From: Spiroplasma endosymbiont of Aspidapion aeneum
GTDB lineage: Bacteria; Bacillota_I; Bacilli_A; Mycoplasmatales; Mycoplasmataceae
Length of the DNA: 64,000 nucleotides
NCBI RefSeq assembly: GCF_964031045.1
Contig: NZ_OZ034994.1
Span: 992,001-1,056,000, forward strand
Direction of reading: 5' to 3'
Part shown: in pieces, positions 30,741-42,224 of the stretch
How positions within the stretch are numbered: position 1 is the first letter of the stretch
Layout of the letters: the number at the start of each line of letters is the position of its first letter
Position numbers and translations under genes: made by a program
The notes under the pieces: generated by a model
The model's database searches: none
What the model was told of the DNA's origin: nothing
Seen by the model: only the letters and a program-made list of their open reading frames with translations

Positions 30741-32345
30741 TTATCTATTATCATCAATAATCATTAATAATTCAGTTATTTTATCTGATTTTATATTATT
30801 TGAGAATGAATTATCCTCCAATATAGACATTACCTCCTTTTTAATAATTGTTTTCTTTATTTTAACATTTTTCTTCTTATAGGGTATGTATAAAAATGGA
30901 ACTGATAATAGTTTTTCAGAGTAATCTGATAATATTAAATCATTTTTATACTTTTCATTATCTAATGTATAATCTTCTAAAGAGATTACATTTGTTATCT
31001 TCGCGTGCTTGTATATTTCTAAGATGTAACTTACATATCCTTCAATAAATTCTTCATCCATATCGCTAATAATGGTTATGTTTTTAGCGCTTCTAATTTG
31101 CTCAACATAAATATTTGAGATATTACAATATATTAAATACATTATATTTTCTTCTTCACATTCGGTTAATTCTCTATGAATAAAATTTCTAAAAATTTCT
31201 ACAATGTCACGATTCTTACATAAAAAATCCATAAATATGACATAGTCTTTCTCTGTTGCAAATTTACTCTCATGCTGAAATTCAAAATCATTGGTAACAT
31301 TAAATTTTAACGACAGTAGATAACTAAAAAAATTATAACCTTCTATAAAATTTCGTAATATATATTTTCTTTCCATTAATTTATCTTTTATTTTCATTCA
31401 AATAGAAGTTAATTTGTTTTCATTCTGTGAAAACAAAAAATCTATATTTTCTGGAAATAAAAATGTGGCTAAAACTACTTTAAGACTTTCTTCTTCTTCA
31501 ATATCATGTTTTAAAACATTTTTTATTTCATCTATTGTCTTAGATGAAATACTATAACACGGTAGACCCTTAAATAATCCGATAAATTCATTTGTTCTAT
31601 TAAACTTAAATGAATTTAGATTGTATTTTTCAATATTATTAAGCAGAATTGTTATAAATAGTGAAATAACAGTTAAATTATCCTTAGACATATTTTCATC
31701 CAAAAATTTTCTTTTTATTATTCTATCAATTTCAATATGATTATCTAAAAGACTCTTATCTGAATCGTTTTTACAATAGTTATCAATAAGTTTTAAAAAT
31801 ATTGGTATTACTACACCGCTACACTCGGTATTAACAATTTGATAACATGAGTAATAAAGTAATCGAAAAAATTCATTTTGTTCACCGGTTAAAACATACC
31901 CTCTTCCTCTATTCTCTATTCCAACATTATAGTGGTTATGATAATTAAATATTATCTCATGAATACAGTTATTTACATCAATAAATGCATTATTAACAGA
32001 TTTTGAGAAAAAAAATGCCATGTCTTTTAATGTAAGTTTTTTTTCTATTGTAAAGAGAATTATTAAAAACCACAATCTCTCTGATGAGGTTAGTGCATAC
32101 CCCTTAGATGTTTTAAAATAATCTGTTCAAGCTTTTTTTAGACTTTTATAATCAATTTTTTTATTTTTTGAAGAAAAATCAACTTCCTCATACCCATTTT
32201 GTTTTAAAAAAACATTAATATGATTAATATGATAGTAAAAATCACCTCTTGTAAATCCTATTTGTCCCGATAGAGAGGCAACATCATTTCACTCACGATT
32301 TTTATTTATATAATGTAAAATCTTTAAATCTTTTGTGTCAAGCAT
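30741..32345 (-). CDS. PRD/BglG-MtlR-type transcriptional regulator
   Basis: 534-residue regulator. Seen: an N-terminal helix-turn-helix (LKILHYINKNREWNDVASLS), a second one around LTLKDMAFFFSKSVNNAFID, then the hallmark GRGYVLTGEQNEFFRLLYY that follows the helix-turn-helix in BglG/MtlR/LicR-like proteins, and long helical PRD-like regions. No EIIA or EIIB domain is obvious at the C-terminus. Known: such proteins are switched by PTS phosphorylation of histidines; clear conserved His pairs are not evident here, so control may be altered. It is co-directional with transketolase. Ribosome site TAGGAAAA before ATG 32345. Confidence 0.65.
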
Positions 32346-32410
32346 ATTATTTTCCTAATTTAATTCTATATTAATGCATAATAATATATTGTATATTTTT
32401 ATCAAAAATA

Positions 32411-32450
32411 AAAAAAACTATTATTTCATATAAATAAGAATAATAGTTTT
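32411..32450 (-). terminator. Intrinsic terminator of rplM-rpsI
   Basis: A 12-bp perfect stem (32414-32425 with 32439-32450, core ACTATTATT) and 13-base loop, followed on the minus strand by a run of eight T. It lies 26 bases past the rpsI stop. Confidence 0.85.
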
Positions 32451-32475
32451 ATGTGATTATAATTATGAGTAAAAA

Positions 32476-32877
32476 TTAACGTTTTGAAAATTGTGGTGCA
32501 CGTCTTGCTCCATATAGACCATATTTTTTACGTTCTTTTATTCTCGCATCTCTAGTTAGTAATCCGTTGGATCTAAGTTCAGATTTATAATCCTCACTAG
32601 CAACCAAAAGTGCCTTTGCAATACCAAGTCTTGTTGCTCCAGACTGTCCAGAAAAACCACCACCCTTAACTTTAACAATAACATCGAAGTCTTGTCTTGT
32701 TCCAGTCGCTATTAATGGTTGTTCAAGGTCTTGAACAAGAGTTTTATATGGAAAAAAATCTAAAGCAGGTTTAGAATTAACTGTTATTACACCTTTTCCG
32801 GGTTTTAATACAACTTGAGCAACTGAAGATTTTCGTCTTCCAGTTCCTCTATAACTTACTTTATCTGAATCTAACAT
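32476..32877 (-). CDS. rpsI: Ribosomal protein uS9
   Basis: Small-subunit protein, 133 residues. Seen: [19 protein letters not shown] at the N-terminus, [20 protein letters not shown], and the C-terminal tail [17 protein letters not shown] that reaches the tRNA in the P site. Its ATG overlaps the L13 stop (TAATG), the usual rplM-rpsI pair. Confidence 0.98.
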   Translation of the reverse strand: MLDSDKVSYRGTGRRKSSVAQVVLKPGKGVITVNSKPALDFFPYKTLVQDLEQPLIATGTRQDFDVIVKVKGGGFSGQSGATRLGIAKALLVASEDYKSELRSNGLLTRDARIKERKKYGLYGARRAPQFSKR

Positions 32878-33332
32878 TATTTGTTAACTCCCTTTACATA
32901 TTTTGGTTCCCATATAATTGGATTTTGTGCTTGGTGTGGATGATCAGACCCTTTATATACATATAAAGATCTAAATTGATTTGCTCCCACCTTTGTTTTT
33001 GGCAACATTAGTCTTACAGCTCTTTCAATTATTCTTTCAGGGAATAATTCTCTTTGAGTGTTAACTTTTCTCTTTTTTAATCCACCTGGATAACCAGAAT
33101 GATGATAATATGTTTTATCAATTTCTTTTTTACCAGATAAATAAATTTTATCAGCATTGATTACAATAACACGGTCTCCATTATTTATATGTGGAGTAAA
33201 ATCGGATTTAGTTTTTCCTCTTAAAATTATTGCAATTTCAGAACTTAAACGACCTAAAACAAGATCTTTTGCATCAATTAAATACCACTTTTTATTTATA
33301 TCCGCCGTTTTTATAAGTGTTGTTTGATTCAT
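32877..33332 (-). CDS. rplM: Ribosomal protein uL13
   Basis: Large-subunit protein, 151 residues. Seen: [42 protein letters not shown], and [13 protein letters not shown] 33332 was chosen over an upstream start because AGAAAGG precedes it and the length then fits the family. A TATAAT box lies at 33400-33405 on this strand. Confidence 0.97.
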   Translation of the reverse strand: MNQTTLIKTADINKKWYLIDAKDLVLGRLSSEIAIILRGKTKSDFTPHINNGDRVIVINADKIYLSGKKEIDKTYYHHSGYPGGLKKRKVNTQRELFPERIIERAVRLMLPKTKVGANQFRSLYVYKGSDHPHQAQNPIIWEPKYVKGVNK

Positions 33333-33473
33333 AAATAACCTTTCTTTTGTATTTTTTCTTGACAATAGATTTTTACTGTGACTATTGATTAAGCATTTAT
33401 ATTATACATTAAATTATATTGTAAATTCATAATATTTTCCGCTTTTTTGCTATAATATTGATAAAAATAAAGA

Positions 33474-34883
33474 TTACTTTCCCATAATTTTAATTGCTTG
33501 ATCAGTTAAAAAACTTTCTGACAATAAATATTCATAATCTTTGGTTTTTGATTCATCAAAATAGCTATATGAGGCCTTAATAACATCTTTTATAGGAAAA
33601 ACTGAGAGCAATTTTTTATAAAAATCATCATTTATCGACATTTTATCCCCGTGTGCTATATCACCAGATACAATAACATTATCTCCTTCTCATGATTTTC
33701 ATTCACTTTTTTTGCTAATATCAATTAAATTTTCTTGATCAGAGGCTAAAGAAAATAATATATTATTATTTTCTGGTTTATTTAAAAGATTAATGGTATT
33801 CTTTTGTATATTGTCTCTATCAAAATAATCGTCCGTGTGTGACATTGCAACTTCTGTCCCAATATCTAGTGATTTTTCTGCTGATGTTATTAAATACTTA
33901 TCATATGATGAATATAATTTTGAATTGTCAAAATCTACTCCTACAGCTTTAACATTTGAGGTGCTATATTGGTTTTTTATTACCAATAAAAGATCGTTTG
34001 TTTGGCGGCCAGCAACAGGCATAATAACATTAGCTTTATTTTGTATGAATCTTTGAATAATGTCTACACCCTTACCAATTGTGAAAGAACCAGATTGATA
34101 CGTGTTTAGGTTCATACTTGTTGGGTCAGATTGTTGCACTCTTTGAATGGTTGAGTTATTTTCTATCCAAGAATTTATCTTATGCTCAGGGATATCAAAG
34201 TTATTCAATATTTTCTGAAAAACTTCTGAATCGCCTTTAATATGTCTTCTTTGTGCTTCTCTTCATCAGTATACAGCAGAATAAAAACCTTCCATATAAT
34301 TAACAACGCTTGCTTGAGTTCCTTCTAAAAGTCCGCCGTATGTTGCAAGTGTTAATATATTTTTTCCATCCTTAGATGTTGAGTAATTATTGTTTAGAAT
34401 TGACCAAATTATAGATGCCATTCCAGCATAAAAACCTGACATATCCGCTCTAAATTCAATCCCTATAGTGGATTTTCCTTGTCCTTCAGCATCAACAATA
34501 ACTGTTGATTTTTTATTATCATCAGCCAATTTTGCATAATCTTCTTTCCCTGTTGTATTATGAGAATACCCATTCAAAACTACTGTTTTTATATCCTTGT
34601 CTTTATAAATTTTTTTATAAATCGAGCTAAAGCTATCGTAATCCCCTTCTTTTGCTTCACCATATAACGGTTTAAACGACTTGTTTTCACCTAAAATATT
34701 TTTTATATATGAGGAAACACCCTCATAAATTGATTGATTAAAGGAATTATCCTCCATTTTTTGATTACCAGACATAACAAAAATTGCTTTATATGTTGTT
34801 GACTTACTACACGAAATATCAGTGCCAACGCTAGAAGCAATAACGAACAATGAGCTAAGAATTGCAATAATTTTCTTCATCAT
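33474..34883 (-). CDS. BMP-family (PnrA-like) lipoprotein, stand-alone
   Basis: Surface lipoprotein of the basic-membrane-protein family, usually the nucleoside-binding subunit of an ABC importer. 469 residues. Seen: a signal peptide MMKKIIAILSSLFVIASS with lipobox Cys at residue ~25 (DISC); SFNQSIYEG; the family segment GFYAGMASIIWSILNNN; and VIMPVAGRQTNDL. It is paralogous to 40794-42221 but has no transporter genes beside it, so it may feed the transporter at 42225-46780 or serve as an antigen. Two adjacent ATG codons follow an extended -10 (TGGTATAAT) by only 4 and 7 bases, with no ribosome site, so the mRNA may be leaderless. Confidence 0.88.
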
Positions 34884-34979
34884 ATTTATTATACCATAAA
34901 TTTATATGATTTTATGAATCTTGGCAATAAAAATATAGTTAAAAATTAATAAAATCTAAAATAATATTTTAATACACAA

Positions 34980-35945
34980 TTAAGAGGCACTCTTAGCAAT
35001 GAGATCTAATTCATTAATTATTACTTGAACCTCTTCTCATGTTTTAACCATTGCACCTGCTGATGTATTGTGGCCTCCTCCTCCATGTGCATATGCCACC
35101 TTATTTATTACAATATCCATTGATCTTAATTCTACTCTTATTGCTTGTTTATCTGCATATTCACAAAAAAAGGCCCAAATTTTTGTACCCTCGATATCTG
35201 AAAGTAAGGATACATTATTATATGCTGCAAAGTCAGCGTCAACATTTAATTTTTCTAGCATATTTTTATCTAATCTTAAATATGTTACACCGTGTTTTGT
35301 GGTTTCATAATTGTCATAAACATATGAAATTAGTTTCAATTCAGACTTAGATTTTGTATATGTATTTTTATATAATTCTTGCAAATTAAATCCTTGTTCT
35401 AACAAAAAAGCTGCAATTTTAAATGTTCTTGCTTTTGGATATCGTACTAAAAAACGCAGTGAGTCTGTAACAATACCATGATATAAAATTCTCGCAATTT
35501 CACTATCAATATTTAAATTATTATCCATAATAATATCTCCCAATATTTCTGAAACTGCACAATAATCATCACAAACAAGACTTATATCACCGTAAGGCTC
35601 TCTATCTGGATGATGGTCTATTTTAATTACTTTCTTTCCAATATTTCACCTTGAATCATCAATTCTTGCTGTGTTAGCGGCATCTCCCACAATTACCAAA
35701 CTGTTTTTAAATTCTTCATCAGTTATATTATCAAATTTATTTCCAATATAACTTAATTTAGGATTTGGTTTACCAATTATTTTAACATTTTTTTCTGGCC
35801 AATTCAAATTTATTAATCTTTTAAGTCCAAATTGAAACCCATAAGCATCTCCGTCAGGCAAAATGTGTCTTAAAATGATTATATTTTGTTCCTTTTTGAT
35901 CTCATCTATTATTTTTTTAATAATAATTTTTCTTTTATTATCCAT
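34980..35945 (-). CDS. DHH-DHHA1 phosphoesterase (NrnA/GdpP-type), copy 1
   Basis: 321-residue bifunctional oligoribonuclease/pAp phosphatase-like protein. Seen: ILPDGDAYGFQFGLK (first metal motif), VIVGDAANTARID, KIDHHPDREPYGD (DHH motif), and the C-terminal DHHA1 substrate loop AHGGGGHNTSAGAMV. Length and lack of membrane or PAS domains match NrnA rather than full GdpP. Substrate may be nanoRNA, pAp or a cyclic-dinucleotide product. GAAAGGG ribosome site. Very similar in layout to 37872-38813, the second copy beyond the MFS gene. Confidence 0.9.
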
Positions 35946-36210
35946 TATAAAAACCCTTTCATTTTATTAAATAAATACTAGAATCATTATATATTACAAG
36001 AGTATTATACAACAAAATGAACTTAATTAAAAAGTAATTGATAATATATAGATTGAATATTAATTAATGAGAAAGAGTATAGTATTAAGTTTAACACCGG
36101 TAAAAAAAAGAATTCAAATTTACTTAGAAATTATGTTATTATCATTTCTATTATCAACATAATACATTATATAAAATACTTCTGAATTATCGTTACAAGC
36201 TATAAATTAA
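35946..36210. other. Intergenic, no gene seen
   Basis: AT-rich spacer between the first DHH gene and the terminator of the MFS/DHH pair. It should hold the promoter of the DHH gene; no box can be picked with confidence. Confidence 0.4.
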
Positions 36211-36244
36211 AAATAGGAAAAGGAATTTAAATCCTTTCCTATTT
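36211..36244 (-). terminator. Intrinsic terminator after MFS gene
   Basis: Arms AAATAGGAAAAGGA (36211-36224) and TCCTTTCCTATTT (36232-36244) pair with one bulged A, and a T-rich run follows on the minus strand. Confidence 0.75.
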
Positions 36245-36326
36245 AATAATTGTTATTTTTTTTCTATAATATTGTTTATTAGATAAAGAACTTTTTTAAA
36301 AATTAAACATCAATATAATTAATTCA

Positions 36327-37859
36327 TTAATTACTAGACTCTGAGAGTTTTTCATCTAAATTATCACTACCAATGGTTTTTGATTTTCTTTTTCCGATTC
36401 TAAATTTAAAGTTGTCGCTATTTCTGTATAAACCAATATATAATATAAGTCCCGCTATAAATCCAGCAAATGCTATACACGCGCAGGTAAGTAATATTAA
36501 TTGATTTCCAGTTTTATCAACAACAAGTATATATCCACTTTGATTATTAGAGGGTATTTTTAATGTTTTATGATGGTCCTCGATATAGGCTTTTATAAAT
36601 TTGTAATACAATCCTGGTGAAAATCCCATTGCAGAAAGAAATGCTATAGCTGTTGCATAATTATCATTAGTTATTCCCAACTCTGTTCCAATTGGTGTTC
36701 ATCTAATAGTTACTAATACTCATGTCAAAGAACCAAGAACTACCAAATTTGCAACAGCACAAATTTGGAGAATTATTCTTTTGGTTGGATCTAACGAATC
36801 AACTGTTTTATCTCCCCCAAATCCTGGTAAAATTATTGCAATACATATTAATATAATTCCAATAAATAAACCAACAATTAAAATAAAAATATATGAATGA
36901 GCTTTATCTGATTTCCTTCCGACATATCCAGCTAATAAAAATCGCATAACATAAGTTCGAATTAATCCAAAAGCAATTACCAATGCTGGTGTTATTAAAA
37001 ATATATTTGATAAATAATTCATGTAAGCAGATAATTCCATTTGAAGCATAAAAACTCCTATTATTATCATTCCCATACATCATATTTTTCAACCCTTAAT
37101 AACTTGAGCTAAATTTTTTAAACTAAAACCATTTTGTCCTTGGTCTTCAATTGGTTTGATAAAGAGCCAGGTTAGTATTGTTGAACCGATTGTGAGAAAT
37201 AGAGTCATTGCAATTAAAACTAAGAAACCAACACTAACATTATTACCAAATAAAATTAGGTTTGGTATTTTTCCAGAGTTTGTGAGAGCGTATAACAGAG
37301 CGCCAATTGAACCAATTATTAATCCAAATATTCCTTCATATGTCCCAGCAACACCATTATTAAAGCCAACTCTTTTTTCTTTTTCTTTACCAGATAAGTT
37401 TTCGGTTCCATAATTTTTAATTATTCTTCATAGCGGACCTCAGATTAGTCCACTAATTGCAATTGAATACAAAAATAATATACCAATTCATTGTGGCAAA
37501 ATATTTTTTCCATAATTTGGATCATCTGGCGGTACTGTGTATTGAAATATTAGGGACCCATATCAAACAGCGATTCCAATTTGCATCAATAAGCTGATCA
37601 ATATCAATTTTCTTCCTTTATATTTCCCGCCTAGATATGCTCCCACAAAGTTTGCCACTATACTAAATATACCATAAAAAGCTAAACCCTCAGAGTACTG
37701 CCCGGGAGTCATATTTATATTCCCATATATATTTGGAATATAATTTTCTAAATAAGTAGGTATTAAAACCATAATAGCGTCAATTAAAGCTAAAATAGCA
37801 ACTGGATACATTTTTAGAATAGAAACTAATTTCTTTTCATTTTTACTATCTTTTTCCAT
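36327..37859 (-). CDS. MFS transporter
   Basis: 510-residue major-facilitator carrier. Seen: about 12 hydrophobic segments; the motif-A-like loop GAYLGGKYKGRKLILISLL after helix 2; a matching loop LAGYVGRKSDKAHSYI after helix 8; charged soluble ends. Nine or more TGA are read as Trp. GAGGAG ribosome site. It follows the second DHH gene by 12 bases, so both share a transcript. Substrate cannot be told. A peptide, nucleoside or sugar-phosphate role is possible; the link to nucleotide phosphoesterases hints at nucleosides. Confidence 0.85.
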
Positions 37860-37871
37860 AAACTCCTCTTT

Positions 37872-38813
37872 CTATTTTACTATTGATTTTAAATCTTTGA
37901 TAATACTTTCTGCAATATCTAAACTATTAATTGTAGCTCCGGCTATTAACGGATGCCCACCACCTCCATATTTTTCAGCAATAGATTTTAATGGAGTTTT
38001 ATTACTTCTAAATTCCACACGATATGTTTCATCTATATTTGCAGAAAAGGATACGGATATTTCAACCTCCTCAATTCCTTGAAAGAGATTAACAAATATA
38101 TCATTTTGATCATATGGAATATTATATTTATTAATAATATTTTTTGTTAAAAATATAGCTCCCACTTTATTTTCAACTTTAGAATTCTGAATAACTTCAG
38201 CCTGTGCTTGAAGGAATGTTAATTTCTTTGTATAAACTCTATTATATAAATCAATAATATTTCATTTTGGTGTCATTAAAAAACTACAAACATCAAACGT
38301 TCTCGAAGAAACATTTTTAGAAATAAATCGATTTGTGTCTGTAGTTATACCAAATAATATAGTTTGTGCAATGTCACTATTTATTTTCAAATTACACTTT
38401 AAAGCAAAATATCCTATCATTTCACTAGCACTTGTAAACGAGCTATCGACTCATTGAATATCACCGTATTTATTTTCATTTGGATGATGATCAATCTTAA
38501 TTACTTTTTTTGCTTGTTTTCAATTTGCTGAATCAATTCTTGGAATAGAACCTGTGTCAGTTATAATTACCAGTGCATCAATAAAATCTTCCTCTTTTAA
38601 CTGATCCATCTGTCCTAATGATCTAAAAAAATCCACATTTGTACCACAAGCATATACCTTTTTATTTGGTCAATTATAATTAATTATCTTTTTAAGTCCA
38701 TTTTGTGATCCGAATGCATCTCCATCTGGGTTTATGTGTCTTATACAAATAATTTTCTCAAAGTTTATAATCTCTGATAAGATATCTTTTATTAATGATA
38801 TTTCTTTTTTCAT
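37872..38813 (-). CDS. DHH-DHHA1 phosphoesterase (NrnA-type), copy 2
   Basis: 313-residue paralogue of the upstream DHH gene. Seen: HINPDGDAFGSQNGLK (metal motif), VIITDTGSIPRID, KIDHHPNENKYGD, and DHHA1 loop KYGGGGHPLIAGATI. Catalytic residues are intact. Known: many mollicutes keep two such proteins with split jobs (nanoRNA/pAp turnover and cyclic di-AMP or pApA breakdown). Which copy does which is not visible. AAAGGAAAA ribosome site before ATG 38813. Confidence 0.9.
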
Positions 38814-38880
38814 ATTTGTTTTCCTTTATATATTTATGTAATCAATTAAAATTATTATATAAATTTATTCATTTTCAAAA

Positions 38881-38913
38881 AAAAACACAATTAATTTTAA
38901 TAATTAATTTGTG
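38881..38913 (-). terminator. Orphan terminator-like hairpin
   Basis: CACAATTAAT and its complement (one bulge) at 38886-38913, followed on the minus strand by a run of nine T. No minus-strand gene lies upstream for 1.8 kb, and the lipoprotein gene beyond has its own terminator. It may end a lost gene or an unannotated small RNA. 38914-39313 holds no supportable gene. Confidence 0.55.
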
Positions 38914-39313
38914 CTTCTTCACTATTTATTATGTATATATGAAAAATCTAAATCTAAAAAATCTCTGAATTAAATATAGCTTATAAATCAATAACAACAT
39001 AATTAAAATATAATGAATAATCTATCAAATTAAATATACAAATATAATGTTTTATAATTTATGCCATGAAATTAAAATATCTTGCAACAATTAATTTTTT
39101 AGCAATTTATTTTAATAATACTAATTTATTTATAATGCCTAGAAATTTTAAAAAAAAATATAATAAATATAACCGATTAAATAAAATTTATTTTATTTAA
39201 TCTTATTTTATTATACAACTTATAGTGAATAAAATATTGTTTATAACCACATTTTTAATTATTATGAAAATAATAAATAATTAGGGGAAAAATAACTTAG
39301 ACTCAGAACAAAC

Positions 39314-40561
39314 CCTATTTCTGGTAATGAATCTTAGTATCCTTTATTATAACTATTATATTTTAAATAAATTTGAAATGTAATAAGAACTGGGATAACA
39401 AAATAGAATCTAAAAAAAATAACAAATCAAACAAATATACAAAAAATGATATTTATATATGATTAAACTATATCGATGGTTCAATTTACCAATAATTATT
39501 TAATGATTATAGTATATAACAAACAGCAATTAAAATTGTATTTAAAAGTCAAATAAAAGATTTTGCTCAAATTTATACTCTCGCGTTAATAACAATTATA
39601 AAGAAAGATATGAAATCTTAAAAAAGTTTGATGATTTTGGAATCGGATAAAGAAAGAAAATGCGTACTTTATGAAACGAAATTACAAAAGATATAAGCAC
39701 AAAACATTTGGCTAACGATTCATATGTCTTTAACAACATTTTATTGATATCTAAATATTGTTTGAAAAGAAAATAAAAATTTTAAAACGCAAAAATTAAT
39801 AAATTTTATTTTTCATTAACCTAGAAAACTATAGCTATACAAAAATCAAAAAAATTAGTATCAAAATATGAGATTAAACTTGATGATAAAAAAATTACTA
39901 AAACCGCAAAAAAAGAAATAATGAATGAATAAATGAGAAAAATTCAATTTAAACAGCAATACAGACTAATGATAAAATTTAGCGTTTTGTTTATCTTTAA
40001 CTTATAAATAAAAATACAGCAAGTTTATTAAACTACTATATGGTATCTATACAGATATTTATTATATTATTTATAAGGTAAATTAGTCAGTTTATTAATA
40101 ATGATTGATATCACAAAAGAAAATATTGATTACAAAATAAGTTTTAAAATTAATACTAAATTAGTTTTTCGAGAATTTAACTGATAAAATTAAAAAATAA
40201 AAGCAATTAAAAATTATCTAAGTAAAATTATAATTCACTCAGATCATGAAATTCAATATACAAACCTTTAATACAGAAAATCATGCTTGGAAGCAAATAT
40301 ATCTATATCGCAAGGGAAAATATACAATTGCTATGCTAATGTTATTATCGAGATTTTTTGACTAATTATTAAGGAAAGGTACAATTTACAATAATAAATA
40401 TGATCCTCACGAATAATATATTAATGGATTAAATGATAAATCAATGATATAATTATTAAAATAATTCTAAGCTTATCATTTAATAATATAATGTTGTATT
40501 TACAACAAGTAGATAAGGTAATTATAATATTAAAATGGTTCACTTCATTACCAGAAATAGG
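39314..40561 (+). mobile_element. Degraded IS3-family element with 18-bp inverted repeats
   Basis: Perfect 18-base inverted repeats, CCTATTTCTGGTAATGAA at 39314-39331 and its complement at 40544-40561, bound a ~1.25 kb segment. Inside is a heavily decayed plus-strand transposase. Size and DDE pattern fit the IS3 family. The repeats differ from those of the element at 15221-16618, so this is a separate insertion sequence. Confidence 0.75.
39600..40400 (+). pseudogene. IS3-family transposase OrfB remnant
   Basis: Translating with shifts gives, in order, YTDIYYIIYK (first catalytic Asp) near 40050, ITKENIDYKISFKINTKLVF, IIHSDHEIQYTNL (second Asp) near 40230, and ANVIIEIFWLIIKERY (catalytic Glu) near 40340. 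These match the IS3 order TDITYI, HSDQGxQY and IENFFGxLK. Stops and frameshifts occur every few dozen codons. The upstream part (39600-39770) is too eroded to assign. Confidence 0.7.
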
Positions 40562-40749
40562 ATAAAGACCTACCGCTATGAAAGAATTTTTTTATCTACA
40601 TACTTATTATATTTATTTTCAATATCAAAAATATTGCAAAAGAATAACTAATAAACAATTTAATTTTCATTATGAAAATAAGTATTAAAATTTATTTAAT
40701 ACACTTACTTGAAATAATAATTATATATCTTTTTAAAAGATGATAAAAA

Positions 40750-40775
40750 AAATATAAGCAAGTATGCTTATATTT
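40750..40775 (-). terminator. Intrinsic terminator of the BMP/ABC operon
   Basis: Perfect 11-bp stem AAATATAAGCA (40750-40760) with its complement (40765-40775), loop AGTA, then eight T on the minus strand. It lies just past the lipoprotein stop. Confidence 0.9.
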
Positions 40776-40793
40776 ATTATAAATTATAAAAAA

Positions 40794-42221
40794 TTATTTA
40801 TTGGTATAGTTTGCTATATAATCTGCATAGGTATCAAAAAATCCCTTACTTAATAATTGATATGATTCTTTACCAGTTTCAACATAAGATTTATATTTAG
40901 AACCTGCATTTGCCAGGTTACTTGTTGAAAAAATATCTAAAAGATTTTTATTATTATCAGATGTTCATTTATTATCAATATCAGATTCTTGTTTACTGTC
41001 ACCCTTAACAGAAACATCGCCAGTCATTCAAACATTTTTTCCATCTCAGGTATTAACTGATGTAACATCCTCATCTGCTTTTATTGTGTTACCATAATCA
41101 TCATTAAACTTAATTCCAGAGTCCTTAATTGATTTTTGAATATCTTTATTTTTTCCATATTTATCAACTAATGATTCAGCATGATATACTCCCGCAAGAG
41201 TTCCTTCTTTTAGAGGTACAGTTGCAGAAGTTATAAATTTGTTAAAATTTTGAGTTTTGGACATGTCAACATCAACACCACAAACATAAGCTTCTGATTT
41301 TAGTTTTTTTATGGTTTCAATAGTATCTGTTATTTGTGGTCCAGCAACTGGCAATATCACATTTGCACCCTCATGTATTAATTTTGTTGTTATATCATTT
41401 CCTCCACCTGAAGCAAAACTACCAGATGCTCATTCGCTATCTTGCGCAGACTCCATATCATTTTTTTGTGCTATTTTAACTTTATAAGTATTAGTTTTCA
41501 ATCATGTTTCTACATTCCCGCCAAATTTATCTATTACTGAATCTGCAAATTTTTTGTAAGGAGAGTCTTCATCTGGTGTATTTTTTTGTTCTGCTGCCTG
41601 CATTTTATTTCAGAATGATACAGCTGAATAATATCCAACAATGTAGTTTGCTACACTAAATTGCGAACCATCCCCAATTATTCCACCATATGAACCAAGT
41701 GTAAGTGTTTTATCAGTTACATTATTATTTAATATAGAATAAATTATTGAGGCCATTCCAGCATAAAAACCAGAACTATCCTTGTAAAATCTAATTCCCA
41801 TACTTGCACTGCCTGCACTGGCAAAATCTAAGTTGACACCAGTTATTCCTGATTTTTTGAATAGTGGTTCATAAGAATTATTTCCCCCATCTTTTGCACC
41901 GTGGATATAACCGCTTAGAACAGCTACTTTTGGGTTTGAATTTGAAACTACATCTGAATATACATTTGATAGAGATGCTGTTGTTGATTCCTTTGGCTCA
42001 GAGTAGGGCACTTTAGTATCTTTCTTTTTTGTTACAATTGATTCAAATTCATTTGCACCTTCAAATACCGATTGATCAAATGATTTATCTGTTACTTTTC
42101 CAGAATCTGTAATTACATATACATCTGCACCACTTTCTGCATCATCTGAACATGAAATTAAAGATGATGAGAAGCTTGATGTTAATCCTACTACGCTTAA
42201 TAATGATAGTATTTTTTTCAT
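40794..42221 (-). CDS. BMP-family nucleoside-binding lipoprotein
   Basis: Substrate-binding lipoprotein, 475 residues. Seen: signal peptide MKKILSLLSVVGLTSSFSSS and lipobox LISC (Cys24); KSFDQSVFEGANEF; GFYAGMASIIYSILNNN; VILPVAGPQITDT. Known: BMP/PnrA proteins bind purine nucleosides and deliver them to RbsA-like ABC importers. Here it is the last gene after the ATPase and two permeases, whereas many genomes place it first. Clear AAGGAG ribosome site. Closest relative in the window is 33474-34883. Confidence 0.93.
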
Positions 42222-42224
42222 TGT

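Noticed and set aside
33451-33456. Plus-strand TGCTATAAT between rplM and the BMP lipoprotein
   Set aside because: A perfect extended -10, but it would drive antisense RNA into the lipoprotein gene; without transcript data it is not reported as a promoter.
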